Origin: CAYYHA01 sp964471535
GTDB taxonomy: Bacteria > Myxococcota > Myxococcia > SLRQ01
Length of the DNA: 36,010 bases
NCBI GenBank assembly: GCA_964471535.1
Contig: CAYYHA010000019.1
Location: 1 to 36,010 of the forward strand
Direction: 5' to 3'
Shown piece by piece: positions 7,846 through 16,086 of the stretch. The translations under genes and the position numbers were made by a program. A model generated the notes under the pieces. The model searched no databases and had not been told where the DNA came from. It was given only the letters and a program-made list of their open reading frames with translations. Position 1 is the stretch's first letter; the number at the start of each line of letters is the position of its first letter.

Positions 7846-9342
7846 CTAGGACGCCTCGGCGGCGCCCTGCAGGAAGTGCTCCCGCGGGCGAATCGTCGTC
7901 CACTTCTCGAAGAGGGCCCGCTCCTCCTCGTCCGCCGCGCGCAGCTTCTCGAACAGGTAGTCCTGGATGCCCTTCAGAGAGATGCACCAGGGACTCTCGC
8001 GCATGCGGCCGGAGAGGCTCCCCTGGTTGCGGTAGTTGTACTCGGGGGAGATGCCGCAGTAGGGCAGGTACGCACAGTTGGTGCAGTCGGGGTTCGCCTC
8101 GAGGATCGAGGCCAGCGTGAGCGCTCGGGTGGTCTCGTGGCGCATCAGATCCTCGTAGGTCGTCTCGCCTAGGGTCCCGATCTGGAAGAAGTCGTCCCCC
8201 ATCTCGTAGAGCATCCGCCCCTCGTCGCTGCTGAAGATCTTCCCATCGTAGTTGTAGGCGAGGGCGCCGATGCCCGTTCCGGCGGGATTCCGCAGATCGA
8301 GGAAATTGGGATCCTCCCCCTGGAGGATCTTGGTGAGCAGGATGGCGGCGTAGCGCTCGAGGATCTCCGTCCCCTGCTTGTTCAGCTCCAGCATGTAGTC
8401 GACCGCCTCGCGGTAGAAGGTGAGATAGCGGTCGCGGCTGAAGCCGATCCGATCGGCCGTCTTCGCGGCAAAGCCGAAGGGGTCGACGGGACGAAGGAAG
8501 ATCGCCTTCGCACCCAGCTCCACGTAGGCGTCGACCAGCGCCCTCGGCTGATCGAGGGTCTGCCGGGTGACGGTGGGCAGGGCTTCGACATGGTACAGCG
8601 TCGTATCGAGGCCCATCTCGGCATAGCGCTCGTTGATCCGCCGGATCCAGTGGACCGCGGCATCCCAGGCGCTGCCTCCGGGGAGCTTTCGCTGCTTGTC
8701 GTGAAGGGCCTTCGGCCCGTCGATGCTGGTGCAGATCTGCACCTTGTTGGCGAGCAGGAAGTCCAGCTTCTCCTCGTCCATGAGGGCGAGGTTGGTGACC
8801 ATCGTGAACTCGAGTGTCTTCCCGACGTCCGCGTTTTTCTCCTTTGCGTACTCGATCACGTGCCTGACGACGGGGTAGTTCACCAGCGGCTCGCCTCCCT
8901 GGAACTCGATCGTGAGCCAGGGGCTCGTCGACTCGAAGGCGAGATCCACCATCTGCTCGGCCGTCTCCTTGGACATGTCGGTGTGCACCGCGTCCATGTC
9001 GGCACGGCTCGCGTGGCAGTAGACGCAGGTCTCGTTGCAGCGGAGCGTGACCACGCAGACATGGAGATTGGGGCCGTAGTCGAGGAAGCGCTTGCGGCGC
9101 CGCCAGCGGGCGACGAGATCGTCGATGTCCACCTCCGCGCGGATGAAGTTGCGCTCCTTCAAGCGCTGGTAGAGTTCACTCCCCGGCTCCACACGGCCCT
9201 CGACGAAGGCGCGCAGTTCCTCCGGCGTGAGGAAGAGCCACTGTCCGACGAGGTTGGTCAGCAGATAGTCATCCCCGATCCGCCGGTACCGAAAGAAGGC
9301 GGGGAAGCTCGGATCGACGGAACGCACGCCGGCTCGAAGCAT
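7846..9342 (-). CDS. hxsB: HxsB-like radical SAM/SPASM-type peptide maturase
   Basis: 498 residues. The ATG overlaps the upstream stop by one base (TGATG). Residues about 15-70 (motifs FRYRRIGDDYLLTN and WLFLTPEE) resemble the PqqD/RRE-like N terminus that binds leader peptides in HxsB. The rSAM core has CNETCVYC (Cys102, 106, 109) and GGEP at 149-152. The C-terminal region contains YNYDGKIFSSDEGRML, a stretch I recognise from HxsB proteins, then CTNCAYLPYCG (Cys420, 423, 429) and Cys453 for auxiliary iron-sulfur binding. The family is thought to modify His-Xaa-Ser repeat proteins; the chemistry is not established to my knowledge, although related SPASM maturases make carbon-carbon or thioether crosslinks. 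The repeat protein lies 153 bp downstream on the same strand. Alternative: another SPASM peptide maturase close to HxsB. Confidence 0.8.
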   Translation of the reverse strand: MLRAGVRSVDPSFPAFFRYRRIGDDYLLTNLVGQWLFLTPEELRAFVEGRVEPGSELYQRLKERNFIRAEVDIDDLVARWRRRKRFLDYGPNLHVCVVTLRCNETCVYCHASRADMDAVHTDMSKETAEQMVDLAFESTSPWLTIEFQGGEPLVNYPVVRHVIEYAKEKNADVGKTLEFTMVTNLALMDEEKLDFLLANKVQICTSIDGPKALHDKQRKLPGGSAWDAAVHWIRRINERYAEMGLDTTLYHVEALPTVTRQTLDQPRALVDAYVELGAKAIFLRPVDPFGFAAKTADRIGFSRDRYLTFYREAVDYMLELNKQGTEILERYAAILLTKILQGEDPNFLDLRNPAGTGIGALAYNYDGKIFSSDEGRMLYEMGDDFFQIGTLGETTYEDLMRHETTRALTLASILEANPDCTNCAYLPYCGISPEYNYRNQGSLSGRMRESPWCISLKGIQDYLFEKLRAADEEERALFEKWTTIRPREHFLQGAAEAS

Positions 9343-9569
9343 CAGCGATGGCCTCCACGTCGCTCTTCGATGGTCAGCGCGAGCACGTAGTTGGCGAACT
9401 CTCCGCGCAGGGCTTCGGGATCGGTGTCCGCCTCCCGTGCCCTAAGCGTCACCTCGAAGTAGGGCATCTGCTGCCGGACCTCCACCTCGGCCACCTCGGC
9501 AAAGGCTTGGCTGGCCTCCTCGAGCGCCCGCCCCGAGTAGACGAGGTGGTGCAGGCGAAGGTCAGCCAT
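9342..9569 (-). CDS. Small protein resembling a degenerate HxsD domain
   Basis: 75 residues from the ATG at 9569, which has GGAGG 9 bases upstream and overlaps the end of the HxsD-like gene by 8 bases. Its own stop overlaps the hxsB start. The frame continues upstream, but only this start fits the binding site. The order of features (YSGRALEEASQAF, then a beta-like strand YFEVTLRAR, then GEFANYVLALTIEER) parallels the neighbouring HxsD-like protein (YPLDAIYGASYIF, VVVELMG, GEFSNELLSQAWRRE). I therefore infer a second, diverged HxsD-type subunit, possibly forming a heteromer with the first. HxsD proteins have no known catalytic activity and are presumed to help substrate recognition by the rSAM enzyme. 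Confidence 0.6.
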   Translation of the reverse strand: MADLRLHHLVYSGRALEEASQAFAEVAEVEVRQQMPYFEVTLRAREADTDPEALRGEFANYVLALTIEERRGGHR

Positions 9570-10131
9570 GGCCCCCATCCTCCGCCTCACCGCCGGCCCC
9601 GCCATCCTCGTTCTTCTCGAGGTGGCCCGCGTCACCCTCCACCGGCGGCGGCCCCTTCGGCTGTCCCTCCACGGGCGGCGAGGCGGGCTCCTTCCCGTAC
9701 TTCTCTTCCCAGCTCATGGCGATGCCCAGGGGATCTTCGAACGCATCGGAATCGAAGTCCATCGTCTCGTCGAAGGCCTCGCCGCCGGCACCCATCGTGG
9801 CGCCGGCCAGCGCCTGCGCCGCCACCGCCTCGATCACCGGGCGGTTGTACTCGGTGATCTCCCGCCGCCAGGCCTGCGACAAGAGCTCGTTCGAGAACTC
9901 ACCCGCGAGATCCCGTAGCGCCGCTTCGTCCAGAGACGTCCGTCCCATGAGCTCCACGACCACGGTCTCCTCGTCCGGCGCATCCAGGAGGACGTAGCAG
10001 CGATCGATGAAGATGTACGAGGCGCCATAGATGGCATCGAGTGGATAGAGGCTTCGCTTCAAGCGGATACGCGCGCGATTTCGTTCGGGCTCGAGCGCAA
10101 TCTGATCCGGCTCCTTCGGCGTCGTCGGCAT
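9562..10131 (-). CDS. hxsD: HxsD-like protein with acidic C-terminal tail
   Basis: 189 residues from ATG at 10131. Residues about 20-115 match what I know of HxsD: a YPLDAIYGASYIF segment, a strand FIDRCYVLLD, then GEFSNELLSQAWRRE, which corresponds to the family's conserved F-x-N-x-LL...R element, followed by IEAVAAQAL. Canonical HxsD is about 100 residues; here about 75 extra residues are acidic and Gly/Pro-rich (DFDSDAFEDPLG, then PPVEG twice) and probably disordered. It is first in the three-gene coupled set HxsD-like, small HxsD-like, HxsB-like. Its role is presumably recognition or presentation of the HxS repeat substrate. It is transcribed divergently from the next rSAM gene across 78 bp that contain a near-palindrome. 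Confidence 0.7.
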   Translation of the reverse strand: MPTTPKEPDQIALEPERNRARIRLKRSLYPLDAIYGASYIFIDRCYVLLDAPDEETVVVELMGRTSLDEAALRDLAGEFSNELLSQAWRREITEYNRPVIEAVAAQALAGATMGAGGEAFDETMDFDSDAFEDPLGIAMSWEEKYGKEPASPPVEGQPKGPPPVEGDAGHLEKNEDGGAGGEAEDGGHG

Positions 10132-10141
10132 GCGCGGTACT

Positions 10142-10157
10142 ATGGAACGCGCTCCAT
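10142..10157. promoter_or_regulatory. 16-bp near-palindrome in a divergent promoter region, possible operator
   Basis: ATGGAACGCGCTCCAT pairs with its own reverse complement at 14 of 16 positions. It lies in the 78-bp gap between the HxsD-like gene and the divergent rSAM gene at 10210, where one regulator could control both. No regulator gene is adjacent. Confidence 0.3.
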
Positions 10158-10209
10158 CGAGGGGTCAACGCCGCGACGGCGGATCCCGCGGAGCGCAAGG
10201 AGCTTCCGG

Positions 10210-11136
10210 GTGGACCTGCTCGACGTCGTCCTCGACTACGACTGCAACCTGAAGTGCAGCTACTGCACGATCACCGATGAAATGCGCCGGCGCGGCCTCG
10301 ACGCCCGGGTGGTCGCCGCAGAGATCGACCGCGCCGCTCGCGCCGGAACCCGCCGTCTCTCCATCACCGGTGGCGAGCCCACGATCCGCCCCGAGCTGCT
10401 CGGGCTCGTCCGTCGCGCCCGCCGCCGCGGCTTCGAGGAGGTCGTCGTTCAGACCAATGGGCTCCTCTTCGCGCACCTGCCCAACGTGGAGAAGGCGGTC
10501 GAGGCGGGCGTGACCACGGTGAAGATCTCGGTGCACGGCTACGACGGCCGCCCCGCCTCGTGGGAGGCGGTGACCGGTGCGGAGCCGGGCACGGGACGCC
10601 TCTTCGAGCAGGCCGTCGCCAACGTCGGTGCCTCGCCCTTGCGCCTCGAGATCGACCTCATCCTCATGCGCTCCACCCTCGCAACGATCCTCCCGGCGAT
10701 GGAGGCGCTCGCACCCCACGGCGTGGATCGCTTCAACCTGTGGCTGGTCTCGCTCACCGACCGAAACGCGGGCAACGTGGCAGCGCTGCCCCACCTGGGC
10801 ACCGAGGTGGTCCCCGTCCTCGTGCAGGCCTTCGAGTGGGGGCGGGCACAGGGCATCCCCGTGAAGAGCCTCCACGTGCCCCGCTGCCTCCTCCCCGGCT
10901 ACGAGGCCCACGTGGAGCATCCGGGCGCAGGACAGGACGTGCGGGTACTCACGCCCGATGCCGCCTTCCAGCTCTCCCGCTCCCGCCTCTCCGGGGGCCA
11001 CAAGCCGGGCCGGTGCCGCGACTGCCGCTACGACGCCCTCTGCCCAGGCCTGCGCGAGGACTACGTCGCTCGATACGGAGACGACGAGGTACAGCCCGTC
11101 TTCCCCGACGCCCAGCCGCCCGCCCGTGGGCCCTAA
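10210..11136 (+). CDS. Radical SAM protein with C-terminal Cys cluster
   Basis: 308 residues from GTG at 10210, preceded by AAGGAG 8 bases upstream. The rSAM site CNLKCSYC is unusually close to the N terminus (Cys12, 16, 19) with GGEP at 54-57 and QTNG near 81-84. The C-terminal region has VPRC with Cys226 followed by LLPGYEAH, then CRDCRYDALCPG (Cys269, 272, 278), the signature shared with the other island rSAM proteins. Absence of an N-terminal RRE-like domain suggests that substrate recognition depends on a partner such as an HxsD-like protein. The gene is divergent from the HxsD-like operon and convergent with the twin-rSAM gene (34 bases between stops). Product and substrate are unknown; peptide modification is inferred from context. 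Confidence 0.8.
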   Translation: MDLLDVVLDYDCNLKCSYCTITDEMRRRGLDARVVAAEIDRAARAGTRRLSITGGEPTIRPELLGLVRRARRRGFEEVVVQTNGLLFAHLPNVEKAVEAGVTTVKISVHGYDGRPASWEAVTGAEPGTGRLFEQAVANVGASPLRLEIDLILMRSTLATILPAMEALAPHGVDRFNLWLVSLTDRNAGNVAALPHLGTEVVPVLVQAFEWGRAQGIPVKSLHVPRCLLPGYEAHVEHPGAGQDVRVLTPDAAFQLSRSRLSGGHKPGRCRDCRYDALCPGLREDYVARYGDDEVQPVFPDAQPPARGP

Positions 11137-11170
11137 GGCCGCGGCCGGCGGCCCTCGGGCCGCCCCGTCG

Positions 11171-13468
11171 CTACACCGCCCGTTCCACGTCCTCGAGCGT
11201 AAACTCCCAGGGGGCCTCTGGGGTGTTCTCCAGCTCGTAGAAGCCGCCGCAGAAGACCCGGTGCGGGCAGCCGGCACACTCGGGCCCATAGCGACGCTGC
11301 GACTTCAGGTACTCGTAGAGGTTCACGTCGTCGTTGGTGACGAAGACCATGTGACGCTGGATCTTCAAGAGGTCGCCGACGAGATGCGCCTCGTAGCCGG
11401 GCATGAAACAAAACGGCAGGTTGATCACCTGGATCTTCATCCGGTCGCCCCAGGTGTCGATCACCTCTTGGGTGAGCCGAGCGGCCTCTGCCGTGTCCGG
11501 ATTGACGTGGGAGGTCGCACGACCGAAGGGGGTGAGGAACTGCACGTTCAGCCAGCGTAGACCCAGGTCGAAGCAGAGCCGAGCGATCGCGGGAAGCTCC
11601 CGGTGGTTGCTCTTGGTGACGGTGACGTTCATCCCCAGCGCCACGCCCTCGGGCGCCAGCGCCACGCAGTTCTGGATCCCCTCACAGGTCTGATCGAAGG
11701 CCTCGGCGACGCCTACGTTCTGCGCGTGGGTGCGCGCGGTGGCCCCATGCACCGAGAAGAGGAGCGAGGTCAGACCGCTTCGCACCAGGCGCCGGGCATA
11801 GTCTCGGTAGACGGCAAGGCGCCCATTGGTGGTCACGTTGATCTTTCGGTAGCCCAGCGCGCGCGCGAAGTGGATGAGCGGGATGAGCTTCTCGTAGAGG
11901 GTGGGCTCGCCCCCATCGAAGTCCACCTGCTCCACCCCCGCCCGGCGATAGCGGGCGAGGAGGGTGCGCTGCCGATCGAAGTTGCCGTCGAGCTGCGTCC
12001 GAGTCCCCACCGCACAGAAGGTGCAGCGGTTGTTGCAGCGGTAGGTGACGTTCATGATCACCTTCTTCGGCCCCCGCCCCGCCGCGATGCGCTGATCGAA
12101 GGTCCACTTGAAGCGGCGGAGATCCTCGGGGGTCCAGTCCTCGCCCCGGGTGACCGGCCGGTGCTGGAAGAGGGGCCCAAAGTCCTCGACCACGGGCAGC
12201 GGACCCTCGGCCTGTGCGCGCTCGGCGAGCCGGGTGCCCGGCAGGGGGGTCGCGAACTGCACCGAAGGCTCCGCCCCATAGCGCTCCCAGAGATGCAGAG
12301 CGAAGTGGAGCGTCTCGTTGATCTCCTCCCGCGTCTCACCGGGGTTGCCAATGATGAAGTGCACCAGGGTGCGCAGGCCCCGCTCGGCCGCCGCCGCGAC
12401 GGCCTTTTCCAGCCGACGAAGATCGAGCTTCTTCTCCACCACCTCTTCCACCACCCGCTGCGAGCCGCTCTCCGCGGAGACGGACAGGGTCTGGATGCGA
12501 CCCCGCATCCGGTCGAGGTGCTCCGCCTCGAGGTGGTCTGCCCGCATCCCGTTGGGGAAGTCGAAGCGCAGCGGCCGGCGGGTGAGTGCGGCGAGCAGCG
12601 CGTCGAAGTGCCCCTGGTCCACGTTGACCATCTCGTCGAGGACGTGGATGCGCGTGGCCCCATGGCGCTCGAGGTCCGCGACGAGGGCTTCGATACGGCC
12701 GGGTGAGAGGCGGCGCTGCGTCTTGGGCCCCGCGCCGCGGCCGGGGTTCGAGGAGCAGTGCGCACAGCGGTAGGGACAGCCGCGGCTGCTGATGGCGGGC
12801 AGGGTGCGCCCCTCGATGGGAAAGGCCCAGTCGCCCCGGCCCAGACCCGCCACCACGCGCTCGAGGAAGGCATCCCGCGCCCCGAGATCCACCGCATCCC
12901 AGGCGGGCAGGGGCAGCGCGTCCAGGTCCTGCACCTCCCCCCCACTCTCCCAGAACGGCCGGCTCGGCCGGCCCCGTTCGAGCCGCGCCTGAAGCAGCGC
13001 CGGGAGCCGGGTCTCGGCCTCGTACTTCAGGTACACGTCCACCTCGGGGTAGGCGGCGAGCACCGCCTCGCCCGGCGCCTCCACGTAGTGCTGCCCGCTC
13101 TGGTAGAGATCGGCCAGGACCACGGTCGCCTCCGGCTGCGCCGCGCGCAGCCCCTCGAGCAGCGCCGCGAGCAGGGGCTCCCGCGCGGGCGGCCGGTGGA
13201 AGGGGGTGTAGCCGACGACGACGGCCGCCGAGGGGGGGATCTCGGCGAGGACCGCCTCCGGCGAGGCGCCCAGGCGGATCCACGCCCCCTCGAGGGCGAC
13301 GAGGTCCGAGCCGGGCAGCGCGAAGGCATCGACCAGGTGCACCGGCATCCCTGCCGCCCGCAGCACCGCGACCGCCTGCACCGGACCGAGGTCGCAGTGG
13401 TAGGGGTAGTCGATGAAGTCGCGGCTCACCCGCAGGGGCGGCGCCACGACGGTGAGCGGCGGGGCCAT
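11171..13468 (-). CDS. Twin radical SAM protein: B12-binding-like domain, class-B-type rSAM and a second rSAM with Cys cluster
   Basis: 765 residues in a single uninterrupted frame, from ATG at 13468 (no clear ribosome binding site; a 100-N gap lies upstream). Residues about 25-180 resemble the Rossmann-like cobalamin-binding domain found before many rSAM domains (YLKYEAETRLPALL), but no DxHxxG cobalamin motif is seen. The first rSAM domain has CPYRCAHC (Cys231, 235, 238) and NPGET near 375. The second has CNNRCTFC (Cys478, 482, 485), GGEP at 519-522 and TTNG at 546-549, then NLPFC (Cys687) followed by GYEAH, and CAGCPHRVFCGG (Cys731, 734, 740). Both sites have complete cysteines, so two S-adenosylmethionine-cleaving centres in one chain are expected. 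The second half is paralogous in layout to the other island rSAM proteins. Substrate unknown. Confidence 0.8.
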   Translation of the reverse strand: MAPPLTVVAPPLRVSRDFIDYPYHCDLGPVQAVAVLRAAGMPVHLVDAFALPGSDLVALEGAWIRLGASPEAVLAEIPPSAAVVVGYTPFHRPPAREPLLAALLEGLRAAQPEATVVLADLYQSGQHYVEAPGEAVLAAYPEVDVYLKYEAETRLPALLQARLERGRPSRPFWESGGEVQDLDALPLPAWDAVDLGARDAFLERVVAGLGRGDWAFPIEGRTLPAISSRGCPYRCAHCSSNPGRGAGPKTQRRLSPGRIEALVADLERHGATRIHVLDEMVNVDQGHFDALLAALTRRPLRFDFPNGMRADHLEAEHLDRMRGRIQTLSVSAESGSQRVVEEVVEKKLDLRRLEKAVAAAAERGLRTLVHFIIGNPGETREEINETLHFALHLWERYGAEPSVQFATPLPGTRLAERAQAEGPLPVVEDFGPLFQHRPVTRGEDWTPEDLRRFKWTFDQRIAAGRGPKKVIMNVTYRCNNRCTFCAVGTRTQLDGNFDRQRTLLARYRRAGVEQVDFDGGEPTLYEKLIPLIHFARALGYRKINVTTNGRLAVYRDYARRLVRSGLTSLLFSVHGATARTHAQNVGVAEAFDQTCEGIQNCVALAPEGVALGMNVTVTKSNHRELPAIARLCFDLGLRWLNVQFLTPFGRATSHVNPDTAEAARLTQEVIDTWGDRMKIQVINLPFCFMPGYEAHLVGDLLKIQRHMVFVTNDDVNLYEYLKSQRRYGPECAGCPHRVFCGGFYELENTPEAPWEFTLEDVERAV

Positions 13469-13615
13469 GGACTCGAGGGTATCGGGCGGTGACGCCCNNN
13501 NNNNNNNNNNNNNNNNNNNNNNNNNNNNNNNNNNNNNNNNNNNNNNNNNNNNNNNNNNNNNNNNNNNNNNNNNNNNNNNNNNNNNNNNNNNNNNNNNGGG
13601 GGCAGGCCTGGCACC
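13469..13615. other. Intergenic stretch mostly hidden by a 100-N gap
   Basis: Positions 13498-13597 are N. The readable flanks are about 29 and 18 bases and show no feature. The promoter or ribosome binding site of the twin-rSAM gene, or a small gene, could be lost in the gap. Confidence 0.9.
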
Positions 13616-14584
13616 TCAGAGTCGCGTGGCGTGCACCATGCGGTCGATGACCTCCCACGGGATCTCGTCATCGTCGAGGAGACGGGCGGCCGCCGCGTTC
13701 TCCCGCACCTGCTCCGGGCGCTTGGCGCCGGCGATGGCCGCGGTGACGCCGGTCTGCCGCGCCACCCAGGCGAGCGCAAGCTGTCCTGGGCGAACGCCGA
13801 AGTGACGTCCCACCCGCCAAAGAGCCTCGACCAGGCGCAGCACGGTGCGAAAGGGCCGGCCGCGGAAGCGGGGGTCCGCCGCTCGCAGATCCGAGGGCGG
13901 GAAGCGCGGGGGATCCGGGCCGTACTTCCCCGTGAGCAGGCCGCGGCACAGCGGCTCGTAGGCGAGCACCGCCAGGCGGCGGGGCCCCGCAGCGCCGGTG
14001 CACACCGCCGAGAGCGCCCCCTCGAAGTCCCGCCGCACCATCGAGTAGGGGGTCTGCAGCGAGACGATGGGGGCCAGCTGCGCCGCCCGCGCCAGGGTCT
14101 TCGCGTCGTAGTTGCACAGCCCGACGTAGCGGACCAGCCCGTCCTCCACCAGCTGCAGCAGGGCCTCCAAGGTCCGCTCCAGCGGGGTGCCCCGCTCGCA
14201 GGGCCAGTGCACCTGGAGCAGGGGGATCACGTCGAGCCCGAGGCGGCGGAGGCTCGCCTCGGCATCGGCACGGATGAACGCCGGCGAGAGATCGCTCACC
14301 GGGTGCCCGCCCGGGCCATCGAAGCGTACGCCCACCTTCGTCGCCACGACCACCTCATGTCGCTTCGCGCCGAGGGCCTCGCGGAGGATGCGATCGGCGT
14401 GCCCGTGTCCGTAGAGGGGCGCGGTGTCGAAGAGGTCGATCCCCTGTTCGAGCGCCTCCCGGATCGCCGCCTTCGAAGCGGCGTCGCTCACGTCCTCGCC
14501 CCAGTGCTGCTTCCCAAAGGCCCAGCAGCCGAGCGCAATGGGCGAGACCGAGAGCGTGGTGCCGGGGATGGGGCGCGCCTCCAC
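13616..14584 (-). CDS. Aldo/keto reductase
   Basis: 322 residues from GTG at 14584, the start that gives the usual family length; the frame remains open upstream. The NAD(P)H-dependent catalytic tetrad is complete: Asp53 and Tyr58 in LFDTAPLYG, Lys83 in ATKVG, and His126 in QVHWP. Other family landmarks are the PIALGCWAFG strand after the start, VGLCNY, and the C-terminal VTAAIAGAKRPEQ, which belongs to the cofactor phosphate-binding part. The subgroup looks like the YhdN/Tas-type or general-stress aldo/keto reductases; substrate cannot be predicted. It is on the same strand as the twin-rSAM gene and lies upstream of it, but the gap prevents judging whether they share a transcript. Confidence 0.9.
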   Translation of the reverse strand: MEARPIPGTTLSVSPIALGCWAFGKQHWGEDVSDAASKAAIREALEQGIDLFDTAPLYGHGHADRILREALGAKRHEVVVATKVGVRFDGPGGHPVSDLSPAFIRADAEASLRRLGLDVIPLLQVHWPCERGTPLERTLEALLQLVEDGLVRYVGLCNYDAKTLARAAQLAPIVSLQTPYSMVRRDFEGALSAVCTGAAGPRRLAVLAYEPLCRGLLTGKYGPDPPRFPPSDLRAADPRFRGRPFRTVLRLVEALWRVGRHFGVRPGQLALAWVARQTGVTAAIAGAKRPEQVRENAAAARLLDDDEIPWEVIDRMVHATRL

Positions 14585-14700
14585 CCCTCGAGTATCCTCG
14601 GGGACGAGCGCCGAGGACAGACGGTGGAGGTCGGCAGCGCAGCCGCTCGGGCCGAGGCCCCCGGCACCGGCCGGTCGCACCCACGCCACCCACCGGCCGC

Positions 14701-16086
14701 TCAGCGCATGACCTTCAGGAGGATCGTCGCCGTTCCCAGATAGATGAGGATGCCGATGACGTCGTTGGCGGTGGTCACGAAGGGACCGCTGGCGATCGCC
14801 GGATCCACCCCGAAGCGCTTCATCGCTGCCGGCGCGAGGGTCCCGATGGTGGTTGCGACGGTCATCGCGCCCACCATCGCGATCCCCACCACGATGCCCA
14901 CGAGGGGGTCGCCATGCCAGAGCATGGCCACCCCCGAGACGATGGAGCCGCAGGCCACACCCATGGTCAGCCCGATGATGAGCTCCTTCAGGATCACCCG
15001 CCGGATGTTGTCGGTGTCCACCCGGCCGGTGGCGAAGCCTCGGGTCATGATCGTGGAGCTCTGGGTGCCCACGTTGCCCCCCATCGCGGTGATCACCGGC
15101 ATGAAGGTGACCAGCGCCAGGACGCGGTCCAGGGTCGACTTGAAGAGCCACATGACCATGCCCGTGCCGATGGAGCCGAAGAGCGTCACGATGAGCCACG
15201 GCAGGCGGTAGGCGCTGATGCGGAAGATCCGGTCCGAGTAGACGAGGTCCTCCTCCCCGGCGCCCACCATCCTCATCAGGTCCTCGTCCGCCTCCTCCTC
15301 GAGGACGTCGACGATGTCGTCGATGACGATGCGGCCGAGGAGGTGTCCCTCTTCGTCCACGACGGCGAGGGTGACCAGATCGTACTTGGCGAAGATGAGG
15401 GCGACCTCCTCCTGGTCCACGTCGGGCGTCACGAAGAAGCGCGCCGGCTCCATCACCTCCTCGACACGCCGCGTATCGTCGGAGAGGATCAGGGTCTGCA
15501 GGGGCAGGAAGCCGACCAGGCGGTTCTCGTCGTCGACGACGTAGACGTTGTAGAGCGTGGGACCGATGTCCTCCCGCTTGCGACGGATCTCGGCGATGGC
15601 GTCGGCGACCGTCTGGTCCTTGCGGACCGAGACCAGCTCGGTCTGCATGATGCCGCCGGCGGTGTCCTCGGGGTACTTGAGGAGCGTCTCCACCGCCTCG
15701 GCGTCGTCCTCCTCGAGGCGGGAGACGATGCGCTGCCGGAGCGCCTCGGGCAGCTCGGCGATGATGTCCGCCGCATCGTCGGAGTCCATGTAGCCGATGA
15801 GGCGGGAGAGCCGGTCCCGCGGGAGGAAGGCGAGCAGTTCTTCTTGCACCGCGCCCTCCATCTCGGCGAGGGCGTCGGCGAGGCGCTCGTCGTCGAGCGC
15901 TTCGACCAGCCGCCCCCAGTGCACCTCGGGGTCGGTCTGGGCGAAGACCTCGGCCAGATCCGCCGGGTGGAGGAGGCGCAGGAAGGCCGCCAGGCCCGCG
16001 GCGTCGCTCTCCTCGATGAGGGCAGCCAGGTCGTCCTTGGGCAAAGGCGCACCGGCGCCGGTGGGGATCTCTTCCGGCTCGCTCAC
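14701..16086 (-). CDS. mgtE: MgtE-type magnesium transporter
   Basis: 461 residues from GTG at 16086. A much longer open frame runs upstream through the N gap but is not coding. Order of domains: an N-terminal superhelical MgtE_N domain (residues about 20-130, with MDSDDAADIIAELPE), two CBS domains (about 140-265, including YVVDDENRLVGFLPL and VVDEEGHLLGRI), a connecting helix rich in Glu/Asp, and a C-terminal membrane domain (about 285-461) with the conserved pore motif AMGGNVGTQSST. MgtE is a homodimeric Mg2+ channel in the inner membrane whose CBS domains close the pore when Mg2+ is bound. Length and motifs agree with the family. It is separated by 116 bp from the aldo/keto reductase downstream. 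Confidence 0.95.
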   Translation of the reverse strand: MSEPEEIPTGAGAPLPKDDLAALIEESDAAGLAAFLRLLHPADLAEVFAQTDPEVHWGRLVEALDDERLADALAEMEGAVQEELLAFLPRDRLSRLIGYMDSDDAADIIAELPEALRQRIVSRLEEDDAEAVETLLKYPEDTAGGIMQTELVSVRKDQTVADAIAEIRRKREDIGPTLYNVYVVDDENRLVGFLPLQTLILSDDTRRVEEVMEPARFFVTPDVDQEEVALIFAKYDLVTLAVVDEEGHLLGRIVIDDIVDVLEEEADEDLMRMVGAGEEDLVYSDRIFRISAYRLPWLIVTLFGSIGTGMVMWLFKSTLDRVLALVTFMPVITAMGGNVGTQSSTIMTRGFATGRVDTDNIRRVILKELIIGLTMGVACGSIVSGVAMLWHGDPLVGIVVGIAMVGAMTVATTIGTLAPAAMKRFGVDPAIASGPFVTTANDVIGILIYLGTATILLKVMR

